A DNA stretch of 64,000 nt from Amphimedon queenslandica (taxonomy: Eukaryota > Porifera > Demospongiae > Haplosclerida > Niphatidae). The DNA lies in contig NW_003546256.1 in assembly GCF_000090795.2 (NCBI RefSeq), positions 86,721 through 150,720 on the forward strand, read 5' to 3'. The notes below the pieces were generated by a model. That model saw nothing but the letters and a program-made list of their open reading frames with translations, ran no database searches and was not told where the DNA came from. Shown piece after piece: positions 1 through 11,628 of this stretch. The translations under genes and the position numbers were made by a program. Positions within the stretch are counted from its first letter, which is position 1, and every line of letters begins with the position of its first letter.

Positions 1-792
1 GTCAGAATGATAAAACTTATTCTGATGATGCTCCTACATGTGAACGTAAGAACAAGACATTACATTCTTCAAGCCACTTCATTATATTTCTATTTCATTA
101 GCTGTTGATTGTGGTGCCCCTGATCCAGCAGATCCTAATGGTTCAATACATTTCACTACTACCACTCTTGGGAGCAGAATTGTTTACAGATGTAACAGGG
201 GTTTTAATACTGTTGGTAAATCTGTGTCCATTTGTCAAGCAAATGGCCTATATTCCAACCCAGCTCCTGTCTGCGAACGTATGCTGTTACATCTTTTTAA
301 CTAAAAATATTATCTTTATTTTCTAGCTGTTGACTGTGGTGAACTTGAAAAGCCTAAAAATGGTGATGTAACTTACTATCCAGGAACTTATTTCACTTCA
401 ACTGCTACTTTCAGATGTAAGAAAGGATTCAGACTTACTGGTAGTGAAGTACGTACTTGCCAAGCCGATGGAACATGGTCAGGAGAAAAGACAGGCTGTC
501 AAAGTAAAAGAAAATCAACATGTAAAATTCATTTATTAGTATACTTTTAGAAATCCAGTGTCCTAAACTTAAACCTCCACAGTATGGCAAAGTTTACACC
601 TCTGGTCAATATCCTGGTGATTATGCTGTCTACAGCTGTCGTTATGGATACAGTTTGAGTGGCAAGAACCGCAGAGTATGTCTTCACAATGGTCAATGGA
701 GCGGATCTGCTGCTCAGTGCAAGAAAGATGATCATTATGGAGGATCCTATGGAGGAGGATATGGTGGCTCATACAAGGAACATGAATATTAA
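1..792 (+). CDS. Secreted CCP/sushi-domain protein, 3' part only
   Basis: This is the 3' end of a gene whose start lies before the window. Exons are 1-45 (tail of a CCP domain), 102-278, 327-503 and 551-792. Each full exon codes for one CCP domain of about 58 residues with four cysteines in the order Cys-(YxC)-C-(W..C), the tryptophan replaced by tyrosine in the second domain, and all introns are phase 1. The final domain begins I-Q-C-P-K-L and is followed by a short Gly/Tyr-rich tail (KKDDHYGG...) and TAA. That last domain closely resembles the last domains of the sushi genes at 7241 and 12974, so this gene belongs to the same local family. CCP domains are extracellular protein-binding modules of complement regulators and adhesion proteins; the partner here is unknown. 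No membrane segment is visible in the part present. Confidence 0.88.
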
Positions 793-1136
793 CTTTTGAA
801 ACAAAACATTTAATGTATAATGTGCATAAAATACTGATTATTCTATGGATAATTTTTGCTGATTAAATTTAAATTTGCTGATTAAATTTAAAATTTAAAG
901 TGCTAAGCTGTTCATGCATGATCATTTTGACACTATTAGTATTTTGGCTTGTAATGGAGGATTAGGTCATAACACATTTGTCTATAAACAACACTTAATG
1001 GATTAATTTGACTATCATTAATGCATTTGTACTTATCACAAATTCAAAACAATGCCATCAAGCTGCAGTTTGCCAAATTAACTTATCCTTAATCATTAAT
1101 GTAGCTATGCAATAAAGTTCATGCAAGGCGTGGTGC
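793..1136. other. Intergenic spacer, 344 bp
   Basis: The spacer between the sushi gene and the mannosidase is AT-rich. It contains a short direct repeat (gctgattaaatttaaa twice near 860-890) and no convincing gene. It must carry the 3' end of the first gene and the promoter of the next; no clear TATA box was seen. Confidence 0.6.
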
Positions 1137-4100
1137 ATGTTTGGTGTAAAGAAAAAGATGGCGTATTTCGAAAAGGATATCCCACGTGTATACTCTACAT
1201 TATTCAAGATGTTTTTAGTCATAATCCCCACCTTTAGCCTGTTAATTGGTTTCAGTTCTGCTTCTACCATTCATTTAATCCCACACAGTCACTGTGATGC
1301 TGGATACAGGCTCAGCTTTGATGACTATTACAAATCACAAGTCCACTCCATCCTAGATTCAGTCATACAAGCACTCCACGAGGACAAAGCAAGGAAATTT
1401 GTATGGGAAGAAGTCTCTTTTCTATCAAAATGGTGGATGGAGGATGCAAGCACAGAACAGAAGGACACATTAAGAGAGTTGCTAAGCGAGAAGAGGCTTG
1501 AATTTATTGGTGGAGGTTGGGTCATGCATGATGAAGCAGTAACTAATACATATACCATCAATACTCAGCTAAGTCTTGGGCTTGATTTCCTCAGTAAAGA
1601 GTTGAATACTAGACCGAAATACGAGTGGCACATAGACCCATTTGGTCACTCCTTGCTGATGCCTGAGTTATACTCAGCTCTCCAATATAAGGGGATAGTC
1701 ATCAACAGGATACCTAATGATATAAAGCAAAGAATGCGAGAGACTAAGAGTCTGGAGTTTTACTGGACTTCGCCTTATTCAAACGCTAGCATGTTTACGC
1801 ATGTCCTTGGCGAACATTATTCAACTCCGACAATGCTTGGACTCGACACTAAAGAGAGAGCAGAGTCTTTTGTGTCAACTTGTAAGACTCGCCTCTCTTG
1901 GTCGCGTACAAATCATCTACTCGTTCCTTTTGGAAACGATTTCGCATTCTTCAATGCCAGCGAACACTTTAGCACGATGGACAAAATAGTTGCATACATT
2001 AATTCTCGTTCTGATGACTTTGGGATGACAGTGCAATATTCGACGCTAAATGACTATTTTACAGCTGTACTCAATTCTGGTGCATCATTCCCTTACGTTA
2101 ATGGTGGAGATTTCTTTCCATACATAGCTTGCTATCCTTGTCTCTCTGAGAGATGTAATGGCGTGAAAGGAGTATTAGACTCTCCGTGTGGGTATCTGAT
2201 TGACGATGGATACTGGAGTGGGTTTTTTACTTCAAAGCCTTCCCAAAAAACATTAGCCCGGAAACAAAACTCAGTAACATTTGCGCTACAATCATTGCTA
2301 GCTTTCAGTCAAACCAATGATGCTCATGTACTGGATTCATTATTGTTGTGCAAGGAGACACTCTCATTACTGTCTCATCACGATGCCATTACTGGAACTA
2401 GCTTTCCTAATTGCTATGAAGACTATGATAACAGATTAATGTCTGCAATTTCTTCTGGCTTGAATAGCACCGCCATTTTAAAAGTAATACCCTGCTATTT
2501 ATTTATTTTATTTTTCTTTTTTTTCTCAATAGGAAATTGCATTGTGTGGTAAACAGGTGTCGTTGTTGAGTGCTGATATTCCTAACACTTTACAGAAATT
2601 AAATGATGACAATGTTGCGGTAGCTGTATTGTACAATCCTGATGGACATAATAGGTTCATCATTATAAACAATTGACATTTTCTAAAGCATCTTTTAAAT
2701 TTAGGTCACTTTATTCTGAGATCGATCTCCCGCCCAGTCTTTGTGTACAGGTATTCATGAACATTATTATTAATAATATGAATGCAAATACATTTTATGA
2801 TGATACAGGTCTCTGAATTATCAACCAGTGGAGAGTTGCTGTCCATACCTTACCAACAAGTGAAGGATAAAGTTTACATTCCTGGACAATTTGAACCTTT
2901 TGGTATAAAAGTGATGTTTGTGACTAAGAAGACTTGCTCCCAGGAGAAACAAGAAGGTAAGTATAATCATGATGATGATGACTATAATCATACTGCCATT
3001 TATAGGCAGTAATGCTGATAGAGCTATGACTCTAAACAATGGTGTAATATCCTTATCGTTTGATGCATATAATCGGTTGAGTGAGTGGAGCAATTCCATC
3101 AGCAAAGATGATATGGAAATATCAGTAAATTTTGTCGAATATTTTGAAAAAAAGGCTCCCAGTTTTGTACCACATTCGGTCTGCGATGGGACCAATGTGT
3201 ATACGTTTGTACCTGATGAAGGCTCAAAGGCTGTTATTAATGATACGACAGTATGGATTTCATTCTTGCTATAATGATCCATCATTCTTTTTATAGGTTC
3301 TGCCTATCATTCAAACTGCTTCTGGTCCTCTTATGTGGGAAATACAACAAAATATACCAACTGTAATATTACTATGATAATAATAATAATAATAATTCTA
3401 CCATGCCACCTTGCGATTGACCAATCAGATTGCAGTATTAGAGGTCAATTATTTTCATATTAACCTAGCTCGTAAAAATATAAACCTATCTCGTTAAATA
3501 ATTAATTGATTGGCAGTTTGGTACTCTACGCTTATGCTCTTATTAGTCCATTTATCAAGTTTGGTTGATTCTTTACTGGCCTAGCCTGTTAGATATGTTG
3601 TATGTATGTCAACTGTGGTCTTATTATCAGCAGCTGGTAGTTAATAAATACCATAGAAACCTCTACCTCGGTGTATAACCTATACTTATTATTATTACTG
3701 TTATATTAGGATTCTTGCCCTATCAAAATTGCATATAGATTATTCAAGCCAATCAATAAAAATGATTTATACAATTATTTCGTTGAAGTACAGCCTACGT
3801 AAGTATGTATTGTATTATGCTATCATTCTAGCTTCTAATATTTCGTAGAGTTGGTCCTCTTCCTGATTTACGGGATATGTCAATTAGTATAGCCTTTAAT
3901 ACTAATTTAAATTCAAAGAATAGCTTTACAACTTACACTAGCGGATTTTACCCAATGGTATGATGCAATATTGTCCATAATTATTTTTATTTATCCCAAC
4001 TAGTCAAGAGTATATGAAATGGATGTTCCTCTTCAGGTCAGTTGTCACTGCAATATGAACTGGAATAAAAAGAAGCAACTACACCGTATAGCCCATGGTT

Positions 4101-6598
4101 TTTCCCGAAAAATGGCTAAAAATCTCTTCCAATTTTTATTACATTTTCTAATGCATATTAATGTACTTATGCTATGTAGAAAGTTTGAGCTGATTCCGAC
4201 TTAAATTTTTTGAGTTATAGCCATTTTATGAAATATGTCAAAATCTGAAAAAATCCCTGTACTATAGCCCATGGTTTTTTCCGAAAAATGGCTAAAAAAT
4301 CACTCCCAATTTTTATTACATTTTCTGAGGCATATTAATATATTTATGCTATGTAGAAAGTTTAAGCTGATTCCGAATTAAATTTTTCGAGTTATAGCCA
4401 TTTTATGAAATATGCCAAAATCTGAAAAAATCCCTGTACTATAGCCCATGGTTTTTTCCGAAAAATGGCTAAAAAATCACTCCTAATTTTTATTACATTT
4501 TCTGAGGCATATCGATGTACTTATGCTATGTAGAAAGTTTGAGGTAATTCCGACTTAAATTTTTTGAGTTATAGCCATTTTATAAAATATGCCAAAATCT
4601 GAAAAAATCCCTGTACTATAATAGCCCATGGTTTTTTCCGAAAAATGGCTAAAAAATCACTCCTAATTTTAATTACATTTTCTGAGGCATATTGATGTAT
4701 TTATACTATGTAGAAAGTTTGAGGTAATTCCGACTTAAATTTTTCGAGTTATAGCCATTTTATGAAATATGCCAAAATTTGAAAAAATCCCTGTACTATA
4801 GCCCATGGTTTTTTCCGAAAAATGGCTAAAAAATCACTCCTAATTTTAATTACATTTTCTGAGGCATATTGATGTTTTTATGCTATGTAGAAAGTTTGAG
4901 GTAATTCCGACTTAAATTTTTCGAGTTATAGCCATTTTATGAAATATGCCAAAATCTGAAAAAGTCCCTGTACTATAGCCCATGGTTTTTTCCGAAAAAT
5001 GGCTAAAAAATCACTCCTAATTTTTATTACATTTTCTGAGGCATATCGATGTACTTATGCTATGTAGAAAGTTTGAGGTAATTCCAACTTAAATTTTTCG
5101 AGTTATAGCCATTTTATAAAATATGCCAAAATCTGAAAAAATCCCTGTACTATAGCCCATGGTTTTTTCCAAAAAATGGCTAAAAAATCACTCCTAATTT
5201 TAATTACATTTTCTGAGGCATATTGATGTATTTATACTATGTAGAAAGTTTGAGCTAATTCCGACTTAAATTTTTCGAGTTATAGCCATTTTATGAAATA
5301 TGCCAAAATCTGAAAAAATCCCTGTACATGTACATGTACATGTATATCTACATCTATATCTACATCTACATCTACATCTACATCTACATCTACATCTACA
5401 TCTACATCTACATCTACATGCATGTACATGTACAGTACATGTACATGTACATGTACTGTACATGCCCATGATTTTTTCCAAAAATGGCTAAAAAATCACT
5501 CCCAATTTTTATTACATTTCTAATGCATATTAATGTATTTAGATTACATAGAAAGTTTGAGCTGATCCCGACTTAAATTTTTCAAGTTACTGCCATTTTA
5601 AAAAAGATGCCAATTTAAAAAATACTAGATAGCCCATTAAAAAACCATACACTTGTATCATCATACTGCTATTACTATTTCACATTACTATAATCACCCC
5701 ATGTCTGTTAATTTATATCTAATAGAAGAATTATTATCCATTGGTTGGAAGAGCTCATTTAAGAGACAATGGTGACAATAAAGCTTTTGTAATAGCTACT
5801 AAGAGGCCAATGGGAGTGACTGCTAATGAAGGAAGAATGGAACTACTTACTCATAGGTATTCAGTGTTTTATTTTGGCAGATTTTTATTTGCTATAAAAA
5901 TACATTTTGTGATCTTTAATTTGTTCGTAATTTACTATCAAATTTATTAGACGCCTACAAATGTTAGATGATCCAAGAGGAGATGATACTTCAATTATTA
6001 ACGATACAATGCTACTTGGACTAATAAACTCAGCTGGTAGATAACAATACAACTAATAGCAGCAATTAATATTGTTATTCTACTGTAGATGTTGATAGTG
6101 TTTCATTGCATGGTATGCAGCAGATCCAGTCACCAATATTAGTTCATGTTGCTGTTGTTGAAAATAAAGAAAAGTGGACAACATCTTGTTCTACTGACTC
6201 ATGGAGCCCATTCAGTCAACCAATGGATGATGTAAATATAATCCCATGTCATCTCTCTTTAGTTTCTTGTCTATGCTTTTTCTCATTTTCCTTGATAGAA
6301 TATACACATTATCAGTGTTGAAAGATTAACCGCATCATCAACTGATTCTAATCACAGGATTGGAATGAGGTATGCACACACACACACGTACATCATTAAT
6401 TGATCATAGTAAATTAGATTAATAAGTGTTAAAGGCGTGACTCGTATCAATTTAGCTGACTTTTTAAAATGGACGATAAAGGAAATAACTGAAACGACTC
6501 CAGACTTTGGTATAGTGAAGTCAAGTAATGTCACAGCCATTGACTTACTTCCAATGAGAATGGCCTCACTTATACTAACAGTAGAGGAAACTTTTTAA
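1137..6598 (+). CDS. MAN2B2: Lysosomal alpha-mannosidase, GH38, MAN2B2-like
   Basis: Fourteen exons give about 935 residues: 1137-2483, 2533-2654, 2705-2750, 2809-2956, 3006-3250, 3297-3362, 3710-3798, 3849-3957, 4004-4036, 5726-5856, 5951-6036, 6089-6231, 6299-6369, 6427-6598. Family GH38 removes alpha-linked mannose from N-glycans using a zinc ion. The four expected zinc ligands are visible: His and Asp in HSHCDAGY, Asp in IDPFGHS (the nucleophile) and His in HHDAITGT. VMHDEA and NYYPLVGRAH match MAN2B2 better than Golgi MAN2A or MAN2B1. A hydrophobic stretch (FLVIIPTFSLLIGF) follows Met25 (1209), so translation from Met25 would give a classic signal peptide; from Met1 it would be a signal anchor. 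A cysteine-rich insertion (CYPCLSERC, then SPC) follows GDFFPY and is odd for the family. The intron at 4037-5725 holds a satellite array. Subfamily assignment is from remembered motifs. Confidence 0.88.
4070..5640 (+). repeat. Satellite-like tandem array, about 177-bp unit, in mannosidase intron
   Basis: The motif tatagcccatgg recurs with its gcccatgg core at 4091, 4267, 4444, 4624, 4801, 4978 and 5155, and a diverged copy at about 5464. Spacing is 176-180 bp. Each unit carries aaaaatggctaaaaa, a gcatat segment, tatgtagaaagttt, attccgac and ccctgtacta. Seven to eight units fill most of the intron 4037-5725. The last unit is split by a microsatellite (5325-5463). Related units occur elsewhere in the window in both orientations. 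Confidence 0.93.
5325..5463. repeat. Microsatellite (TACATC)n flanked by TGTACA palindromes
   Basis: About 13 copies of a tctaca hexamer (roughly 5347-5418) are flanked by self-complementary acatgtacatgt and tgtacatgtaca runs. The block is inserted inside the last satellite unit, which resumes at about 5464. The long dipeptide-like reading frames on both strands here are translation of the repeat, not genes. Confidence 0.93.
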
Positions 6599-7240
6599 AT
6601 GTAACTTTTTGTTTGTTTGCTTGCTTGAGCTGAATAAGATTTTTTTAATATTATTATTATGTAAACAAATTTTTTAAGAGATAAAAGATGAAGGTAGGCA
6701 CAATAAAATGGTTGGCCTCCATTACAAAAGACAAAACAAAAGAAATGAAAAACAAATAAAAATTATTGTAAATGCCTAGAGATAAAGATACATTTACTTG
6801 AGCACAAAACATACTGTGATACAGAAATTTGAGCAGATTTCACATTTTATTAAATTTTAAGTTGTACTATAGATCTATGCTTGGAGTTTTGTGAATTCAT
6901 GACCTCACTTTCTCTTACTTTACAATTCCAGTGGCACTATAGGTAATTGTAGTCATACTACGTCAGCTCAAACAGTAAACAACTTATGAAGTGGATCACA
7001 TGCCAATAGTCAATACAAATATGCTTGTTAGGTCTAGAGGAACATCAATTTAATGCTAAAAGTAGGAAAAGTAAGAGCCTTTAATGAAAAATGTGGCACA
7101 CCTTTAATCAAAGATATGGAAGGACAGAATAATTGAGTAGAGCAGCAACAAACAATGTCTAATGGCCTGTACCAGTATAAAAGTAGCCTCAGAGTAAGAG
7201 AGGGAAAGAGATCAAGTATTCCTTTTTTTCTGATAAAGAA
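6599..7240. other. Intergenic spacer with sushi-gene promoter
   Basis: This stretch holds the 3' end of the mannosidase and the promoter of the next sushi gene. It is AT-rich with no open gene. The last 65 bp contain a TATA box (7176). Nothing else was recognised. Confidence 0.6.
7176..7182 (+). promoter_or_regulatory. TATA box of the CCP gene at 7241
   Basis: TATAAAA lies 58 bp before the ATG, which would place transcription start near 7206 and leave a short leader. The two other complete sushi genes have TATA boxes at nearly the same distance, which supports it. Confidence 0.65.
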
Positions 7241-10200
7241 ATGGCAGCAATGAAGCTTCGATTGCTGATTGTACTTGCACTGTGTGTTGCAGCATTGGCA
7301 ACACTTCCAACAAGGAACTACAAAAAATACTACCACAAAGGAGAACTACATCATTCACCTCATCCTTCACCACCTTCTCCACCTTCACCACCTTCTCCAC
7401 CTTCTCCTCCAAGTAAAAGTCCTGAGGATTTCCCACCTGGTACACATAAAAAGTATGGGCCAGGGTCTCCTCATCCTCCAACCATACCTGGTAAAAAACC
7501 AAGAGAACATCATATAGGAGAAAAATATGAACCAGGACCTCCTCCTCCTCCTCCTCCTGGTAGAAGACCTGGGGGTCATAAACCTGGGGATAGTACACCT
7601 GGTAAAAGACCTGGGGGTCAGCCTCCTAATAAATATATAGGAGAAAAATATGAACCAGGACCTCCTCCTCCTCCTCCTGGTAAAAGACCTCCTCCTCCTC
7701 CTCCTCCTGGTAGAAGACCTGGGGATCGTACACCTGGTAAAAGACCTGGAGGTCAGCCTCCTAACAAATATATAGGAGAAAAATATGAGCCAGGACCTCC
7801 TCCCCCTCCTCCCTCTCCTCCTAGTAGAAGACCTGCGGATCGTACGCCTGTAGAGTATAAACCTCACCCACCACCTCCTCCAGGTAAAAAAGGACCAGAG
7901 GAACATGGGCCTGATACCCCACACGTAGGAGGAAAATATAAACCTGGTCCACCTGGAAAATATCATGGTAAAGGAAATCATGGCTATGGTGGAAAAGTAC
8001 CACAGTACAAAGGTAAAAACATTATCTAGCATTAAACTATAAACTTAGTCTTTTTTCAGACTGTCCTGAACTCAGGGATCCACACTATGGCAGTGTTAAG
8101 GTCAGTGGTTACTCTCTGCACCAAAAGGCTATCTATTCATGTGATCATGGATACAAGCTAGTTGGATCACCTCACAGAGCATGTGCCTATGGGAAATGGG
8201 AAGGAGAGGAGCCAGAGTGTAAACGTAAGGGAAACTGATCATAATTAAAATAATTATTGTACTAAATTTTTTCCAGCAAAAGTTAGATGTCCTCAGCTTA
8301 AAGACCCTTATTATGGTACTGTTAATATCACTGGTTATTATCCACACAAGAAAGCAATTTATTCCTGTCATTATGGATATAAGCTAGTCGGATCACCTTA
8401 TAGAAAATGTGCCTATGGAAAATGGGGAGGAGATGAGCCAGTTTGTAAACGTAAGTATAATATAATTATTAAATTTTAACCTATGCTTGTATATTTTATA
8501 GCAAAATTTAGATGTCCTCAGCTTAAAGACCCATACTATGGTACTGTTAATATCACTGGTTATTATCCACACAAGAAAGCTATTTATTCCTGTCATTATG
8601 GATATAAGCTAGTCGGATCACCTTATAGAAAATGTGCCTATGGAAAATGGGGAGGAGATGAACCAGTTTGTAAACGTAAGTATAATATAATTATTAAATT
8701 TTAACCTACCTATGCTTGTATACTTTACAGCAAAATTTAGATGTCCTCAGCTTAAAGACCCACACTATGGTACTGTTAATATCACTGGTTATTATCCACA
8801 CAAGAAAGCTATTTATTCTTGCCATTATGGATATAAACTAGTTGGATCACCTTATAGAAAGTGTGCCTATGGAAAATGGGGAGGAGATGAACCAGTCTGT
8901 AAACGTAAGTATAATATAATTATTAAATTTTAACCTATGCTTGTATATTTTATAGCAAAATTTAGATGTCCTCAACTTAAAGACCCACACTATGGTACTG
9001 TTAATATGACTGGTTATTATCCACACAAGAAAGCAATTTATTCCTGTCATTATGGATATAAGCTAGTCGGATCACCTTATAGAAAATGTACTTATGGAAA
9101 ATGGGGAGGAGAAGAACCAATCTGTAAACGTAAGTATAATATAATTATTAAATTTTAATCTATGCTTGTATATTTTATAGCAAAATTTAAATGTCCTCAG
9201 CTTAAAGACCCACACTATGGTACTGTTAATATGACTGGTTATTATCCACACAAGAAAGCAATTTATTCCTGTCATTATGGATATAAGCTAGTCGGATCAC
9301 CTTATAGAAAATGTGCCTATGGAAAATGGGGAGGAGATGAGCCAGTCTGTAAACGTAAGTATAATATAATTATTAAATTTTAACCTATGCTTGTATATTT
9401 TATAGCAAAATTTAGATGTCCTCAGCTTAAAGACCCACACTATGGCACTGTTAATATCACTGGTTATTATCCACACAAGAAAGCTATTTATTCCTGCCAT
9501 TATGGATATAAACTAGTTGGATCACCTTATAGAAAATGTGCCTATGGAAAATGGGGAGGAGATGAGCCAGTTTGTAAACGTAAGTATAATATAATTATTA
9601 AATTTTAACCTATGCTTGTATATTTTATAGCAAAATTTAGATGTCCTCAACTTAAAGACCCACACTATGGTACTGTTAATATGACTGGTTATTATCCACA
9701 CAAGAAAGCTATTTATTCCTGCCATTATGGATATAAACTAGTTGGATCACCTTATAGAAAATGTGCCTATGGAAAATGGGGAGGAGATGAACCAGTTTGT
9801 AAACGTAAGATAAACTTGGATCTACGAATGTGCCAATAATTCTTTTTTAATAGCAATTCTGTGCAGTAAACCCCATGGTATACCATATGGTGGCTACAAA
9901 GGTGGTGACATAAGGATTGGAGGAACAGTAACCTACTATTGTGAGAAATATTACAAGTTGGTTGGAAATAACAAAAGGAAATGTCTCCCCAATGGAAAAT
10001 GGGGTGGAACACAACCAAAGTGTATACCAGACCGCTGTCCAAAGCTGCCACCTCCAGAAAATGGATACATAAAGCATAACTATGAGAAACAAGAACTAGT
10101 CTACTTCTGCAAACATGGATACATACTAGTTGGACCATATGTTAAAAAGTGTTCACCTCATGGAAAGTGGATAGGAGGAATTCCGAAATGTAAACGTAAG

Positions 10201-11628
10201 TTTTTAGTTGTATAAGCCACAATACTATGTATTGTTCTTCAGCTATTGACTGTGGCCCATTGCCTGCTATTGCTAATGGAGCTGTATCAGTTTCTCCCGA
10301 TACAAAACTGGGCAGTTCTGCTACATACACCTGTGATAAAGGCTACACACTTAATGGATACCCAACTAGGGAATGTCTTGCCAATGGTGAATGGTCCAGC
10401 AGGGAGCCTTCGTGCATACGTGAGTTGAAAACCTTCTCATGCTTACATTTTATGCACTGAAAGGTATAATTATATTGCTTTTTCATGCTGTAGCTATTGA
10501 TTGTGGTCAACTTAACAATCCAGTCAATGGTCAAGTCCAGATTAGCCCAAACAGCGAACTGGGAGGACTTGCTATTTACCAGTGTAGGTTTGGCTATGAA
10601 TTGATAGGAACAGCCACAAGGATATGTCAGTCTGATGGAAGATGGAGCTCAAGGTCTCCTGCATGTCGAAGTAAGACAAAAGGAACTTGCATAAAATATA
10701 ATGTAAACACTTTGATACTTAGAAATAACTTGTGGTAGTCCTCCCTACCCAAATCCCAACGGAAGCATACGAGTAATAAGTAGACGATTGTTTGGTAGAG
10801 CTATTTATGAGTGTAACAGTGGATATTTCTTAAGAGGATCAAGATCAGTTTATTGTAGACAAGATAGAACTTGGTCAGACAAAGCACCACTGTGCGTTGG
10901 TAAGTTTATTAATAGTAATATTCACGATTTTGAATTATACTATAGCTGTTGATTGCGGTTTACCCGATCCTCCTGATCCAAATGGCTCAAAGACAGTGAC
11001 AAACACAAAATTCAATGGAAGAGTGAAATATGCTTGCAACAAAGGATTCAACCTAGTTGGACACAAAGAGGCAATATGCCGAGCTAATGGGATGTGGTCT
11101 AGTGATGCTCCAGCTTGCAGACGTAAGTGCCCATTATGTACTAGTATAGCACAATGTTCCTTTTATAGCTATCGACTGTGGAAAGTTAAAAAATCCAAGT
11201 GGTGGAAAGGTTTCTTACTATCCGGACACGGCGGTCTACTCTGTTGCAACGTACGTGTGTCATGCTGGAAGTCTCCTGGTTGGTAGCTCAACACGTAAAT
11301 GTCAGCCAAACGGAGAGTGGTCAGGAGAGGAGCCTACTTGTAAAAGTAAGAAAGAATTAAACACGAAAATGAGACAATTTTTGCCCTAAATTTAGAAACT
11401 CCATGTCCCAAACTTCAGCCACCACATCATGGCAAAATATACATGTCTGGCTATTATCCTGGTGACTATGTGACAACTAGTTGCTCTCATGGCTATAAAA
11501 TAGTTGGAAAGCCACGTCTAGAGTGTCTCTACAATGGCTACTGGTCAGACCCACCTCCACGATGCATCAAAGAATCAAGTCATCCTGACAAAATTCAATA
11601 TGACCACTCTCTAAAAAAATATGAATGA
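7241..11628 (+). CDS. Secreted protein: Pro-rich N-terminus plus 16 CCP domains
   Basis: Sixteen exons give about 1204 residues. Exon 1 (7241-8012) codes for a signal peptide (MAAMKLRLLIVLALCVAALA) and a low-complexity segment of about 235 residues rich in Pro, Gly and Lys, with three imperfect repeats around NKYIGEKYEPGPPPP. Next come CCP exons 8060-8224, then seven near-identical exons (8277-8450, 8502-8675, 8731-8904, 8956-9129, 9181-9354, 9406-9579, 9631-9804), then 9854-10195 (two CCPs without an intron), 10243-10419, 10494-10670, 10723-10899, 10946-11122, 11169-11345 and 11396-11628. All introns are phase 1, so any CCP exon can be skipped without a frameshift. Each repeated domain keeps an N-glycosylation sequon (NIT or NMT). 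No transmembrane or lipid-anchor signal is visible at the C-terminus (KKYE-stop), so secretion is likely. Function is unknown; CCP arrays usually bind proteins or glycans outside cells. Confidence 0.92.
8277..9804 (+). repeat. Seven tandem exon+intron units, 225 bp each
   Basis: Exon starts at 8277, 8502, 8731, 8956, 9181, 9406 and 9631 are 225 bp apart (229 once, through a 4-bp insertion before the third exon). Exons are all 174 bp. The 51-bp introns between copies are almost base-identical, as are the exons. Copies differ at few residues (R/K, Y/H, I/M, A/T, D/E). Confidence 0.96.

Noticed and set aside
5266-5491. Frames on both strands in a TACATC repeat
   Set aside because: Microsatellite inside a satellite unit in an intron; no coding features.
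7385-8032. A 215-residue minus-strand frame rich in Arg/Ser
   Set aside because: Antisense of the proline-rich exon 1 of the sushi gene (CCT/AGG bias).
8277-9804. CRISPR-like regular spacing
   Set aside because: Units of 225 bp consist of a coding exon plus intron in a eukaryotic gene; no short repeat/unique spacer structure.
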